Part shown: piece by piece, positions 40,799 to 50,030 of the stretch | Layout of the letters: each line of letters begins with the position of its first letter | Numbering within the stretch: position 1 is the first letter of the stretch | Source of the DNA: JAGVSR01 sp963778225 | Lineage (GTDB): Bacteria > Pseudomonadota > Alphaproteobacteria > Rhizobiales > Hyphomicrobiaceae | DNA: 64,000 bases | NCBI GenBank assembly: GCA_963778225.1 | Contig: CAVZTR010000012.1 | Span: 372,001 to 436,000, forward strand | Direction of reading: 5' to 3' | The notes under the pieces: generated by a model | The model's input: only the letters and a program-made list of their open reading frames with translations | What the model was told of the DNA's origin: nothing | Databases searched by the model: none | Translations under genes and position numbers: made by a program

Positions 40799-41614
40799 TT
40801 AAAGGCGCAGGTCCGCGCCGCGCAGCTGATAGAGCACCAGCGCGGTGGCGACGGCGAGGTTGAGGCTGTCGAGTTTGCCGGCCATGGGGATGGTCACGCG
40901 TCGTGTGGCGATGGCGGCCATGGCGGTCGAGAGGCCGGGGCCTTCGGAGCCCATCATCAGGAGCACGGGCGATGTGTACGCGGCGCGGCGGAAATCCTCG
41001 CGGGCATCGAGCGTGGTGGCGACCGTGTCGCCGGGCCAGCGCGGCACCCACGTCAGAAACGTGTTCCGGTCCACGGCGACGAGCGGCACGTTGAAGATCG
41101 AGCCCATCGTGGCGCGCACCGCTTCGCGCGAATAGGGGTCGGTGCATTGGCCGACGAGGATGATGCCCGCCGCGCCGACCGCGTCTGCGGTGCGGATGAT
41201 GGTGCCGAGGTTGCCGGGGTCGCGGATGTCTTCGAGCGCGAGCCAGACGGATTTATGCGGGATCGATTTCAGATCGGGCAGTGTTGCCCAGCGCTGCTTG
41301 AAGACGCCCAGCATCGTCTGCGGGTTTTCTTTGGCGGCGAGTTTTTCCAGCACCGCGCCCGAAACTTCGAGCACTTCCGAGCCTTCATCCAGCGTCGTGT
41401 TGACGAGACGGATCTGCGTGTCGGTTTCGAGTGCGCCAGCGCGATAGACCAGCGTCTCGGGGCGAAAACCCGCCGCCCGCGCCATCATCAGGATCGACGC
41501 GCCTTCGGCGAGAAAGAGCCCCGTTTCCTTGCGTTCCTTGCGCATGTCGAGGGCGCGGATCGCCTTCACGCGCTCGTTCGTCAGGCTCGTGATCGGCTTG
41601 ATCATGCGCGTCAT
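40799..41614 (-). CDS. SpoU/TrmH-family RNA 2'-O-methyltransferase
   Basis: A 271-residue SPOUT enzyme. The N-terminal substrate-binding domain (SLTNERVKAIRALDMRKER, GLFLAEGASIL) is followed by the catalytic domain with motifs ALEDIRDPGNLGTIIRTADA, LLMMGSEGPGLS and the knot segment IPMAGKLDSLNLAVATALVLY. It resembles RlmB/TrmH-like rRNA methyltransferases; the exact nucleotide is not predictable. Its start overlaps the stop of the upstream methyltransferase gene by 4 bp, so the two are translationally coupled. Confidence 0.9.
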   Translation of the reverse strand: MTRMIKPITSLTNERVKAIRALDMRKERKETGLFLAEGASILMMARAAGFRPETLVYRAGALETDTQIRLVNTTLDEGSEVLEVSGAVLEKLAAKENPQTMLGVFKQRWATLPDLKSIPHKSVWLALEDIRDPGNLGTIIRTADAVGAAGIILVGQCTDPYSREAVRATMGSIFNVPLVAVDRNTFLTWVPRWPGDTVATTLDAREDFRRAAYTSPVLLMMGSEGPGLSTAMAAIATRRVTIPMAGKLDSLNLAVATALVLYQLRGADLRL

Positions 41615-42594
41615 GGCGTCGAGACCCAGCGCGTGAACAGCGATGTCGGCACGGCGTTGCCGCCCTTGGCGCGGATCGCCAGTTCGCCTGTGTGGAAGTC
41701 GCCGCGCTTATCCTTCAGCGTATCGCGCATCAGCTGGTCGAAGGCGAGGGCGGAGGCGCGGATCGCGTACACCGTCAGGATCATCGAGGATTGCTTCGGA
41801 TCGAGGAGCTTGGCGCAGTCCGTCAGGAAAGCGGGCAAGTTCGTGAACAGGTCCCAGACCTCGCCTTCGGGTCCGCGGCCGAACTTGGGCGGGTCGACAA
41901 GGATGACGTGATACGTTTTTCCGCGGCGGACTTCGCGGGCGACGAACTTAACCGCGTCGTCCAGGATCCAGCGTATCTTGGCGGCGTCGAGCTTGGAGGC
42001 GGCCTGGTTCTCGCGGCCCCAGGCGATGGCTTTCTTGGAGGCGTCGAGGTGCGTGACCTCGGCTCCGGCGGCGGCGGCGAGCAGGGTTGCCGCGCCGGTG
42101 TAGGCGAACAGGTTGAGGACGCGCGGGGGGCCGTCTTTGACGGCGGCGATGCGGTCGAGCATCCAGGTCCAGTGCGGCACCTGTTCGGGGAAGAGACCGA
42201 GGTGCCAGAGGCCCTGCATCTTGAGAAGAAGTTTTATGTTTGCGCCGGGCGACTCCCCTGCGGGGAGCCGGCCGCCCGGCGCGGAGTCGGATGGCGCCAT
42301 CAAAGAGAGCCGAATGGGCCAAGACTCGGGGACGGGTTTGTCGATGCGCCAGCGGCCCTTTTCTTCGTCTTCGGCGGAGGCGGAGAAGACGGCGTGGGCT
42401 TTTGCCCATTCGGATTTGGCGAGCCGTGGCGTCCAGAGCGCCTGCGGTTCGGGGCGGTCCACGACGATCGCGCCGAAGCGTTCGAGCTTGCGTCCCCCGC
42501 CGCTGTCGAGGAGCGCATAATCAGCGAACCCGTCCGTTTCGATCAGGTCGATCGGCGGCGGGTGCGCGGCGGTGGTGGCGGGTTTGGCGTGCAT
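41611..42594 (-). CDS. Class I SAM-dependent rRNA methyltransferase (RlmI/RlmK-like) with in-frame palindromic insert
   Basis: A 327-residue enzyme. The SAM-binding motif is LNLFAYTGAATLLAAAAGAE with acidic LDASKKA, and the catalytic DPPKFGRGP follows. LGLFPEQVPHWTWM is typical of the family (PF10672-type). Residues about 104-119 (SAPGGRLPAGESPGAN) are encoded by a copy of the palindromic element found between genes elsewhere in the window, so the domain appears to have taken an in-frame insertion just before the conserved IKLLLKMQ strand. The gene overlaps the SpoU methyltransferase gene by 4 bp. Confidence 0.88.
   Translation of the reverse strand: MHAKPATTAAHPPPIDLIETDGFADYALLDSGGGRKLERFGAIVVDRPEPQALWTPRLAKSEWAKAHAVFSASAEDEEKGRWRIDKPVPESWPIRLSLMAPSDSAPGGRLPAGESPGANIKLLLKMQGLWHLGLFPEQVPHWTWMLDRIAAVKDGPPRVLNLFAYTGAATLLAAAAGAEVTHLDASKKAIAWGRENQAASKLDAAKIRWILDDAVKFVAREVRRGKTYHVILVDPPKFGRGPEGEVWDLFTNLPAFLTDCAKLLDPKQSSMILTVYAIRASALAFDQLMRDTLKDKRGDFHTGELAIRAKGGNAVPTSLFTRWVSTP
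42242..42282. repeat. Palindromic element copy 7, inside a coding sequence
   Basis: Perfect outer arms GCGCCGGGCG / CGCCCGGCGC, inner ACTCCCC / GGGGAG, constant CCGGCC. It lies within the class I methyltransferase gene and keeps the frame open. Confidence 0.88.
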
Positions 42595-42648
42595 CGGCCG
42601 CGACCTAGCACGTTCGGCCGCGCGTGGGCAGGGGGATGGATTTTGCCG

Positions 42649-42689
42649 GCCCTATCCGACACGCCTCCGGCGAGCCCGCCGGATAGGGC
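42649..42689. repeat. Palindromic element copy 8, divergent
   Basis: Outer arms GCCCTATCCG / CGGATAGGGC and a GC-rich inner part. The core departs from the consensus (GAGCCCGCC instead of GAGCCGGCC), so membership is less certain. It lies between the OmpA-family gene and the methyltransferase gene. Confidence 0.6.
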
Positions 42690-42702
42690 TTAGGGGCAGG
42701 TT

Positions 42703-44814
42703 TTAACGACGGTCTTCGTAGCGGCCGTCCTCGAAGCCCGGGTCTTCGTCGTAGGTGCGATCATTGTCGCGGCTGCCGCCGCTGTAGCGATCGTCGTCGA
42801 CGCGGCCGGACAGAAGCGGGCCGATGCGCCGGACCGCGATGCGGCGGTTGGCACGTTCGGGGGCGTCGGTCGGGATCTTCAGGTGCTCTTCGCCGTAGCC
42901 CTGCGTGACGAGGTTTTCAGGCGCGACGCCGTATTCCGTCGTCAGGATTTCGGCGACGGACTGGGCGCGGCGGTCGGACAGGGTGAGGTTGTCGTCCTGC
43001 GAGCCCACTGCGTCGGTATGGCCTTCGATCATGAAAATCTCGTCCGGGTTGCGGGCGAGCACGCGGTTGATGCCTTCGGCGAGGCGGTCGAGCGCGCGGC
43101 CCTGATCGGGGCCAACTTCCCAGGAGCCGAAGTCGAACGTGACCGTGTCGAGATCGATGCGGCGCATGCGGTCACGGAGGGGGGCCGAGTAGCGGATTTC
43201 CTCCAGCGAGTAGCCGCGTTCGAGGCGTTCGATGGGCGGCGCGGTGAGGGCTTCGTAGAGGTCGTCGTCGGAGGCGCGCCCGTAATCGACGATGTACTCA
43301 TCGCGCGGGATGCGGACCTCAGGTGCCGAGAGCGCGATGGCACTGCCGATGAAGAGGCCGATGCCCGCGCCGATGAGGACGTCGCGTGTGCGATTGTTGT
43401 CGCGGCGGTAGTAGCGGCGGTTGTCGATCAGCACCACTTCCCGGCCGCCGGGATAGCGGCGGTAGCGGTAGAGAAGGCGGCCGTGGCGGTCGGTGACGTC
43501 GTAGATGCGCACGCCGCCGCTACGGGTCATGAAGGTGGTGGAGGTGCCGTCCGCGCGTCGGATCGTACGGGCATCGGGCGCGATGCGGCGGAAGCGTTCG
43601 GATTCGTCGTGGCGGATGAACGTACGATTGTCCTGCTTGACGATGACGCGGCGGTCCGGTTCCTCGATGACGCGCAGTTTGCCATCGGCAATCGAGCGCT
43701 CGCGGCGATTGCGTTTCAGCTCGTCGAACGAGCGCTTCTGGGGCGGAGCCTGTCGATAGCTCTCGCGAATCTCCTGGCTGCGGACTCGGCGGCGATCGCG
43801 TGGCGACATCTGCTGTGTCGATTGCGGCTGCGTGGACTGGACACCGGGTGTTCCTTCGGGCGGCCGTGCGACGTCAGGATCGCGGCGACGGTCGCGGTCA
43901 CCGTCGCGGGCCGGACGAGCGCCGTCGGGAGTGGTTTTATCGTCGCGAGCTTTCTGCTCCTGGCGCTGCTTATCGCGGAGTTGATCCTCGCGAACGCGCT
44001 CCTGCTGCTGGCGTTCGTTCTCCTCCTGCTTCTTGGTGCGCTCGGCTTCCTGCTCCTGGCGCTTCTGGTCCCGCTCCTGATCCTCGCGAACGCGCTCCTG
44101 CTTCTGGCGTTCGTTCTCCTCTTGCTTCTTGGAGCGCTCGGCTTCTTGTTCCTGGCGCTTCTGATCCCGCTCCTGATCCTGGCGAACGCGATCCTGCTGC
44201 TGGCGTTCGTTCTCCTGCTGCTGTTTGGTGCGCTCGGCTTCTTGCTCCTGACGTTTCTGATCGCGGAGTTGATCCTCACGCACGCGGTCCTGCTGCTGGC
44301 GCTCTTTCTCCTCCTGCTTCTTGGTGCGCTCGGCTTCTTGCTCCTGGCGCTTCTGATCCCGCTCCTGATCCTGGCGAACGCGATCCTGCTGCTGGCGTTC
44401 GTTCTCCTGCTGCTTCTTGGAACGCTCGGCTTCTTGTTCTTGGCGCTTCTGATCCCGCTGCTGATCCTGGCGAACGCGATCCTGCTGCCGACGCTCCATC
44501 TCCTGCTGACGCTGCTGGGCGCGCTCCCGCTGCTTCTCTTTCTGTTCCTCGGTGCGCTGCTGATTTTGGTTCTGCTCTCCCTGCGGAGCCTGCTCCCGGC
44601 GCTCCTGGCGCTGCTTGGACTTCTCTTCCCGGCGCTGCTCTCGCTCCTCCGCCTTGGATTTTTTCTCGTCCTTCTTCTCCTCGACGTCAGGCGGCGCTGT
44701 ATCTTGCGCGAGAATGATCGGCGAGGCGTCTTCTTCCGCTCTTGCCTGCAACGGCGCTATCGCAGTCGCGACAGCAAGGAGAAGGAATGCGACGTGACGG
44801 GGATCGTGCGGCAT
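42703..44814 (-). CDS. OmpA-family protein with 32-residue charged tandem repeats
   Basis: A 703-residue envelope protein. Signal peptide (VAFLLLAVATAIAPLQARA), then a Glu/Lys/Arg/Gln-rich segment with about six 32-residue repeats (residues 107-298) predicted to be long helix or coiled coil. A basic middle region follows (RRVRSQEIRESYRQ), a short hydrophobic glycine-rich segment (DVLIGAGIGLFIGSAIALSA), and a C-terminal OmpA domain (about 565-680; VTFDFGSWEV, MIEGHTDAVGS, NLTLSDRRAQSV) that binds peptidoglycan. ATG 44814 has GAGGA seven bases upstream. It may tether the wall across the periplasm. Confidence 0.88.
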   Translation of the reverse strand: MPHDPRHVAFLLLAVATAIAPLQARAEEDASPIILAQDTAPPDVEEKKDEKKSKAEEREQRREEKSKQRQERREQAPQGEQNQNQQRTEEQKEKQRERAQQRQQEMERRQQDRVRQDQQRDQKRQEQEAERSKKQQENERQQQDRVRQDQERDQKRQEQEAERTKKQEEKERQQQDRVREDQLRDQKRQEQEAERTKQQQENERQQQDRVRQDQERDQKRQEQEAERSKKQEENERQKQERVREDQERDQKRQEQEAERTKKQEENERQQQERVREDQLRDKQRQEQKARDDKTTPDGARPARDGDRDRRRDPDVARPPEGTPGVQSTQPQSTQQMSPRDRRRVRSQEIRESYRQAPPQKRSFDELKRNRRERSIADGKLRVIEEPDRRVIVKQDNRTFIRHDESERFRRIAPDARTIRRADGTSTTFMTRSGGVRIYDVTDRHGRLLYRYRRYPGGREVVLIDNRRYYRRDNNRTRDVLIGAGIGLFIGSAIALSAPEVRIPRDEYIVDYGRASDDDLYEALTAPPIERLERGYSLEEIRYSAPLRDRMRRIDLDTVTFDFGSWEVGPDQGRALDRLAEGINRVLARNPDEIFMIEGHTDAVGSQDDNLTLSDRRAQSVAEILTTEYGVAPENLVTQGYGEEHLKIPTDAPERANRRIAVRRIGPLLSGRVDDDRYSGGSRDNDRTYDEDPGFEDGRYEDRR
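43921..44496 (-). repeat. 96-bp tandem repeats within the OmpA-family gene
   Basis: Five full and one decayed copy, each coding ERQQQDRVRQDQERDQKRQE plus twelve residues. The copies differ mainly at ER/LR, RQ/RE and T/S positions. The period is exactly 96 bp, so copy-number change keeps the frame. Confidence 0.92.
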
Positions 44815-44918
44815 GTGTGTCCTCGAGCTGAGCCTCGCGCTCCGGCGACCTTTAACGGCGCGATTACGGCGAGGTGAAGATCAGGAGAACGTCTGGCGAA
44901 GCGGATTGTTTCCGCCGC

Positions 44919-45443
44919 TCATGTTCCGCGATTGTAACGCCACATCCGGACGAAGGTATCTTTAATCTCCGGGGCCGGCTTATCGAGGATGTCGAGGGGG
45001 ATTCGGATTTCGGTTTTTGACTCCAGCCGCCAGGGAAGGCGCATGGGTCGCCTCAGCAATGGCCGCGAGCGCCAGTCCGCCAGCAAAGCTTCAGACACGG
45101 GCTTCTTCAAGTTGATGACGAGGTCGTGCGTTGTTCCCCCGCGCTCGACAAGTTCAATGGTTTCGATGCTATCAACGGCGCGCCAGGAAACGAGGCCCAG
45201 CCCTTCAATGAACAGGCCGTATTGGCCCGAGCCGATCCTGGGGCGGCCGCTCTCGATGAGGGGCAAGTTGTAGTAGGCGACGGCGGCAGGGAGAATGGCG
45301 ACGACCGCCAGGAGCGGCACGCCCTTCACAACACCCCCGACGACGAGCAGCACGGCAAATGCCGTCATCGCGTAAATCGGGAAATGAATATCTTCCTGAT
45401 CGTACCCGATCGTATAGCCGATGATATCGTTGTCCGTGGACAT
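44919..45443 (-). CDS. Small inner-membrane protein of unknown function
   Basis: A 174-residue protein. The start MSTDNDIIGYTIGYDQEDIH is followed by two adjacent hydrophobic segments (FAVLLVVGGVVKGVPLLAVVAIL region) and a soluble C-terminal part resembling a PH-like fold (GLVSWRAVDSIETIELVERG, then RIPLDILDKPAPEIKDTF). This layout occurs in STM3941/YcxB-like proteins; I do not recognise it firmly. ATG 45443 is the likely start. Confidence 0.65.
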   Translation of the reverse strand: MSTDNDIIGYTIGYDQEDIHFPIYAMTAFAVLLVVGGVVKGVPLLAVVAILPAAVAYYNLPLIESGRPRIGSGQYGLFIEGLGLVSWRAVDSIETIELVERGGTTHDLVINLKKPVSEALLADWRSRPLLRRPMRLPWRLESKTEIRIPLDILDKPAPEIKDTFVRMWRYNRGT

Positions 45444-45683
45444 TGGCGGGCTTGGGCTCAATATGCTCTGAGTGATCAACGCCAAAACCTGGCGGTCGGA
45501 TGCAGGTGCGCGCGGGTCGCAACACGAAATACTAGAGCGATGAAATCCACTGCGGGCGGAAAAATGCAAGCTTCGTCACGGCGTTCTGCACGCAAGACGA
45601 ACGGCATGGAATGAGTGGTGAGGAAAGCGGCAGATCTGGTTTGCAGATTGTCTGTTTTTCGCGCTGATCGCGCGATGTGCCTA

Positions 45684-46661
<978 letters not shown>

Positions 46662-46795
46662 GACGCGCCTCTCGCTGGCATGGTCTGTAACAGACGTGTG
46701 ATGCCGCGCTCTCTAGCAAGGGGCTGGAGGCGTGTAAACCGCAGCCGGCAACACATTGATGGATAACGATCGTACTGCAACCTCAGAGCAACCGT

Positions 46796-46821
46796 CCCGG
46801 CCAGATTGGAAGCTGGCCGGG
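46796..46821. terminator. Hairpin between prs and the lipoprotein gene
   Basis: CCCGGCCAG / CTGGCCGGG with an 8-base loop, seven bases below the lipoprotein stop codon. There is no long T-run on the minus strand, so the terminator call is tentative. Confidence 0.45.
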
Positions 46822-46828
46822 TTTGGTC

Positions 46829-47821
46829 TCAATTCGCCTTTGGCAGCAACTTTATGATGCCCTGGGCAGCGGCGGCAGCGGCCGCGTCGGCCGTTTTGCC
46901 CCAGGCGCCGTCGAGGGAGCCCTGAGGGACCTCGTTCTTCTGCGACACTGTCCCGAGCTGCTTACCCTTGGGATCCTTGACGTGCCAATCGATCGTGATC
47001 GGCTGCTTGCCTTCGCGTACCGTCCCGACGGTAACCTTGCCCTCGACCTTGTAGGTTTCCCCACCCGCGCCGGTCAGAGAAATGCCGTTGCGGGCCAGCT
47101 CGCGCTGGATCGCACCGGTGAGCGCAATACTCCCGTCACCTGGTGCGCCCGTGACGTTCGGCACCGAGGTGAGAACGGCACCTCCGCGGCCAATGCTTCC
47201 GGTTGCAGTTGTCGTCGGCGGAGGAGTGGCGGCGGCCGTGGTTGCAGCGGCAGGAGCGGGCGCGGCGGATGCCACCGGCACGCCGTTGGCAGAAGAAGCT
47301 CCAGCAGGAGCCGCAGCTGGTGCCTGGGAGGGCAGCCAGGTGGAAACCTGCGTGGCCGTCTTGTTGGCAATCTGGTCGATCATCGTGGGCGTCACGGCCG
47401 CCCACGTGTCTTTGGAGCCTGCACCCGCCGCGATTTCTTCGCCCGTCACGCGATTGACGCGTTTGCCGGACGGATCGGTCACATCCCAGATGTAGGAGAT
47501 CTTGGTCGAGGCTTTCTCCTTTGCGGCCACGACGTAGCCGCGCAAGGTGTAATCTGATGGGTCGGTGGGCTGCTTGGCGACCGACACCTTTTGCCGTTCA
47601 AGGGCTGCAACGACCTGCGTCTGGAGGGCCCGCGACGTGGCATCCGGCGGACCCACGATCGGCGCAACAGCCATTTTGGCGCGTTGCTCCGCCGGTGGCT
47701 GCGTTGCGGCTGCCAGCGGCGTGGTGCTGTCACCACCGCCCGCGAACAAGTTCGAGCCCGTCTCGCAGCCTGCGAGACCCAATGCTGAAATCAGTAGTAA
47801 CGCTGCCCGTGCGACCGGCAT
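46829..47821 (-). CDS. Lipoprotein of unknown function
   Basis: A 330-residue protein with a lipobox (LISALGLAGC), so it should be lipid-anchored in the envelope. ATG 47821 has GAGGGG seven bases upstream and is preferred over GTG 47860. Two similar halves seem to be joined by an Ala/Pro/Thr-rich linker (about 160-215). The first has VVAALERQKVSV and YTLRGYVVAAKEKASTKISY; the second has AIQRELARNGISL and YKVEGKVTVGTVREGKQPITI, each with a following VTDPSGK / VKDPKGK strand. No function is recognised. Confidence 0.75.
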   Translation of the reverse strand: MPVARAALLLISALGLAGCETGSNLFAGGGDSTTPLAAATQPPAEQRAKMAVAPIVGPPDATSRALQTQVVAALERQKVSVAKQPTDPSDYTLRGYVVAAKEKASTKISYIWDVTDPSGKRVNRVTGEEIAAGAGSKDTWAAVTPTMIDQIANKTATQVSTWLPSQAPAAAPAGASSANGVPVASAAPAPAAATTAAATPPPTTTATGSIGRGGAVLTSVPNVTGAPGDGSIALTGAIQRELARNGISLTGAGGETYKVEGKVTVGTVREGKQPITIDWHVKDPKGKQLGTVSQKNEVPQGSLDGAWGKTADAAAAAAAQGIIKLLPKAN

Positions 47822-48061
47822 CCCAACGCCCCTCGCCGCAGCACGATCAATGGTCGTCACTTTGACGCCCCCCCTGTTTGACCCGCTGTTCTCCGGCGGC
47901 CGACGTACTGACTTTGCGGCCTCGACTCCCCTTTAGCACCGGTACCCACTGTGTTTTGCCTAACCTGCTCCAGGCCTCAGCGACAAGGCAGTTGGGGCTG
48001 AAATCTGGGAATCTCTCTGATAGAGGGTGCGCTATGGGGTCCATACTTGTGGATTGTGCAG

Positions 48062-48832
48062 TTAGGTCACAACGATGGCGGAGATTTGACGGCCGTAATC
48101 GGGCTCGGAGCGGTGCGTCGTGCGCCGAAATGAGAAGAAAAGCGATTCGTTTGCGTAGGTGCAGGGCGCAACCCGATCAACGACCGCCAGATCCAGTTGT
48201 CCGAGGCGCCGGGCCACGTATCCGGGCAGGTCGAAGTGCGCCTTCGCGTCCAAAGATGGGACCATGAAGAAGTCTCGGTTGGCGGCATCCAGTGCAAGGA
48301 CTTCGGCCTCGAACTCAGGACCCACTTCGTATGCGGCCTGACTGATCGTCGGACCGACGGCGGCTCGGATGCGATCGCGGCGTGCACCGGCCTTTACCAT
48401 TTCCTCGACCGTGGCCTCGATGATGCCGCCGACAGCGCCGCGCCACCCGGCGTGCGCTGCGGCAACCACCTTGGCTTGCGGGTCGGCGAATAGAACCGGG
48501 GTGCAATCGGCTGTGAGCACGCCGATCACGAGGCCAGGGACTGTGGTGACGACAGCGTCGGCTTTCGGGAGTGCGTCCCGGGAGAGGGGACCATGGGCGC
48601 GAACGGCGATGCCGCTGTGGACTTGGTAGACCGTCAGAACTTCACTCGTGGCACCACCGAGGTGCTGCGCGACACGGGCTCGATTATCGAGGACGCGCTC
48701 GGTTTCGTCCTTGGAACCAAGGCCGCAATTGAGACCTGCGTACAGCCCCTCGGAGACGCCGCCTTCGCGGGTGAAGAAGCCATGGCGGATGCCGGGAAGG
48801 TCTAGCGACGTGCTGGAGATCGGATTGAGCAT
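48062..48832 (-). CDS. pgeF: Peptidoglycan editing factor PgeF (laccase-domain, YfiH family)
   Basis: A 256-residue protein of the DUF152/Cu-oxidase_4 family. Zinc-ligand motifs: GVLTADCTPVLF (Cys) and VVAAAHAGWRGAVGG (His), plus an early QVHSG (His). In E. coli the homologue removes wrongly incorporated L-Ser/Gly-containing muropeptide precursors; other homologues act as purine nucleoside enzymes. It is downstream of and co-oriented with the midA-like gene, a common pairing in Alphaproteobacteria. Confidence 0.9.
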   Translation of the reverse strand: MLNPISSTSLDLPGIRHGFFTREGGVSEGLYAGLNCGLGSKDETERVLDNRARVAQHLGGATSEVLTVYQVHSGIAVRAHGPLSRDALPKADAVVTTVPGLVIGVLTADCTPVLFADPQAKVVAAAHAGWRGAVGGIIEATVEEMVKAGARRDRIRAAVGPTISQAAYEVGPEFEAEVLALDAANRDFFMVPSLDAKAHFDLPGYVARRLGQLDLAVVDRVAPCTYANESLFFSFRRTTHRSEPDYGRQISAIVVT

Positions 48833-48913
48833 AGAGCGTTAGATAGACGCGGCTCGTTCAATTGGAAAGCGACACACAGGATGACGTTGTCCCCGCCCGA
48901 CGGCGGTGTGTGA

Positions 48914-49954
48914 TTATTCAAAGCCCGGCAGGCACGGCAGGTGAGCGGATCGGATGCCAATTACTTTGAAGCGGGATCCCATCCCCTGCGGGGCGATAAG
49001 CCGGGCAACGCTCAATTCTATTTCGGCGGCTTTTGCGGGGTTTGCATGCATCAGGCGGGAAGCCCGTTCGACGATGCCGAGCCGGCCGAGGAATTCAGCT
49101 TGCGTGATCGGCCCATCGACGGCGAGTGCTTCCCGTGGGATGGCGGCGGCGAACGCGGCAAAATCTACATGCACGGTCAGATCGGCCTCGCCCGGCGAGC
49201 AGAGCGGGTGTTCAGCAGCGTGACCGCGCAGGGCTTGCAAGGTCTCGCCCGCGGCCGTTTCGAAATGGCCATAGTCGATGAAGAGTGCCGCCAATGGCGC
49301 ATCGCTGGCACGAGACGCGAGTTCCATCGTCAGTGCCAGGTGATTTTGGCTCTCTTTGATGACTCCGCTGGCTGGTGCAAACACGAGGCGGTCCCTTCCA
49401 TCCAATGTCACGCGCCGCTCGGCACCATCGACGCTCTGCTCAACGGCAGCCGTGTCGAGGAACTCGTTTGCGATGAGAAGCACTGGACCCTTAGGGACCG
49501 ATTGCAACGATCCGTGCCAGCGCAGCGTATTGCTGACGGTTTCGAGAGTTTTGCGCTGCATTCGGATCAGACGTTCGTTGCTTTCGACGAGGTGCACGTC
49601 GAGCGCGTCGATGAAGCCGGGGACCTTCGCGGCAGCACGCAGTGCATCGCGCATAAGGGTGCCGCGCCCTGGGCCAAGTTCAACGAGATTGATGCGCCGC
49701 GGCGAACCCATCTGCTGCCACACGACAGCGGACCAGAGGCCGATCAATTCGCCGAAGATCTGGCTGATTTCGGAAGCGGTGATGAAGTCGCCGTCGCGGC
49801 CGATGACCGATTGTTTGACGTAATAGCCGTGCTCGGGATCCTGCAGGCAGGTCTGCATGTATTCGGCGACCGAGATCGGACCGACGCGACGGATGAGATC
49901 TTTAAGTTTGAGCGCGAGCGGCGTGTCGCGGCGCGCTTCAGGATCATAGGTCAT
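48914..49954 (-). CDS. MidA/NDUFAF7-like SAM-dependent methyltransferase (DUF185)
   Basis: A 346-residue enzyme. The N-terminal region RRVGPISVAEYMQTCLQDPEHGYY and DFITASEISQIFGELIG are diagnostic of the family. The SAM site is LVELGPGRGTLMRDALRA, and ANEFLDTAAVEQ follows. The mitochondrial homologue methylates an arginine of complex I subunit NDUFS2; in bacteria the target is unproven. ATG 49954 begins the family N-terminus. The frame stays open upstream into galE, but that part lacks similarity. The usual lgt neighbour is absent. Confidence 0.88.
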   Translation of the reverse strand: MTYDPEARRDTPLALKLKDLIRRVGPISVAEYMQTCLQDPEHGYYVKQSVIGRDGDFITASEISQIFGELIGLWSAVVWQQMGSPRRINLVELGPGRGTLMRDALRAAAKVPGFIDALDVHLVESNERLIRMQRKTLETVSNTLRWHGSLQSVPKGPVLLIANEFLDTAAVEQSVDGAERRVTLDGRDRLVFAPASGVIKESQNHLALTMELASRASDAPLAALFIDYGHFETAAGETLQALRGHAAEHPLCSPGEADLTVHVDFAAFAAAIPREALAVDGPITQAEFLGRLGIVERASRLMHANPAKAAEIELSVARLIAPQGMGSRFKVIGIRSAHLPCLPGFE

Positions 49955-50030
49955 GCGCTTGCAAAGCTCCGACGCCGCGACGGTCGCGGCGCCGGTTTTG
50001 AACTCATCGAGACGAGAATGGCAATCCAGG

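Noticed and set aside
42883..44877. A 664-codon open frame opposite the OmpA-family gene
   Set aside because: Its Leu/Ala-rich translation is the antisense reading of the Gln/Glu/Arg repeat; it has no start context or family features.
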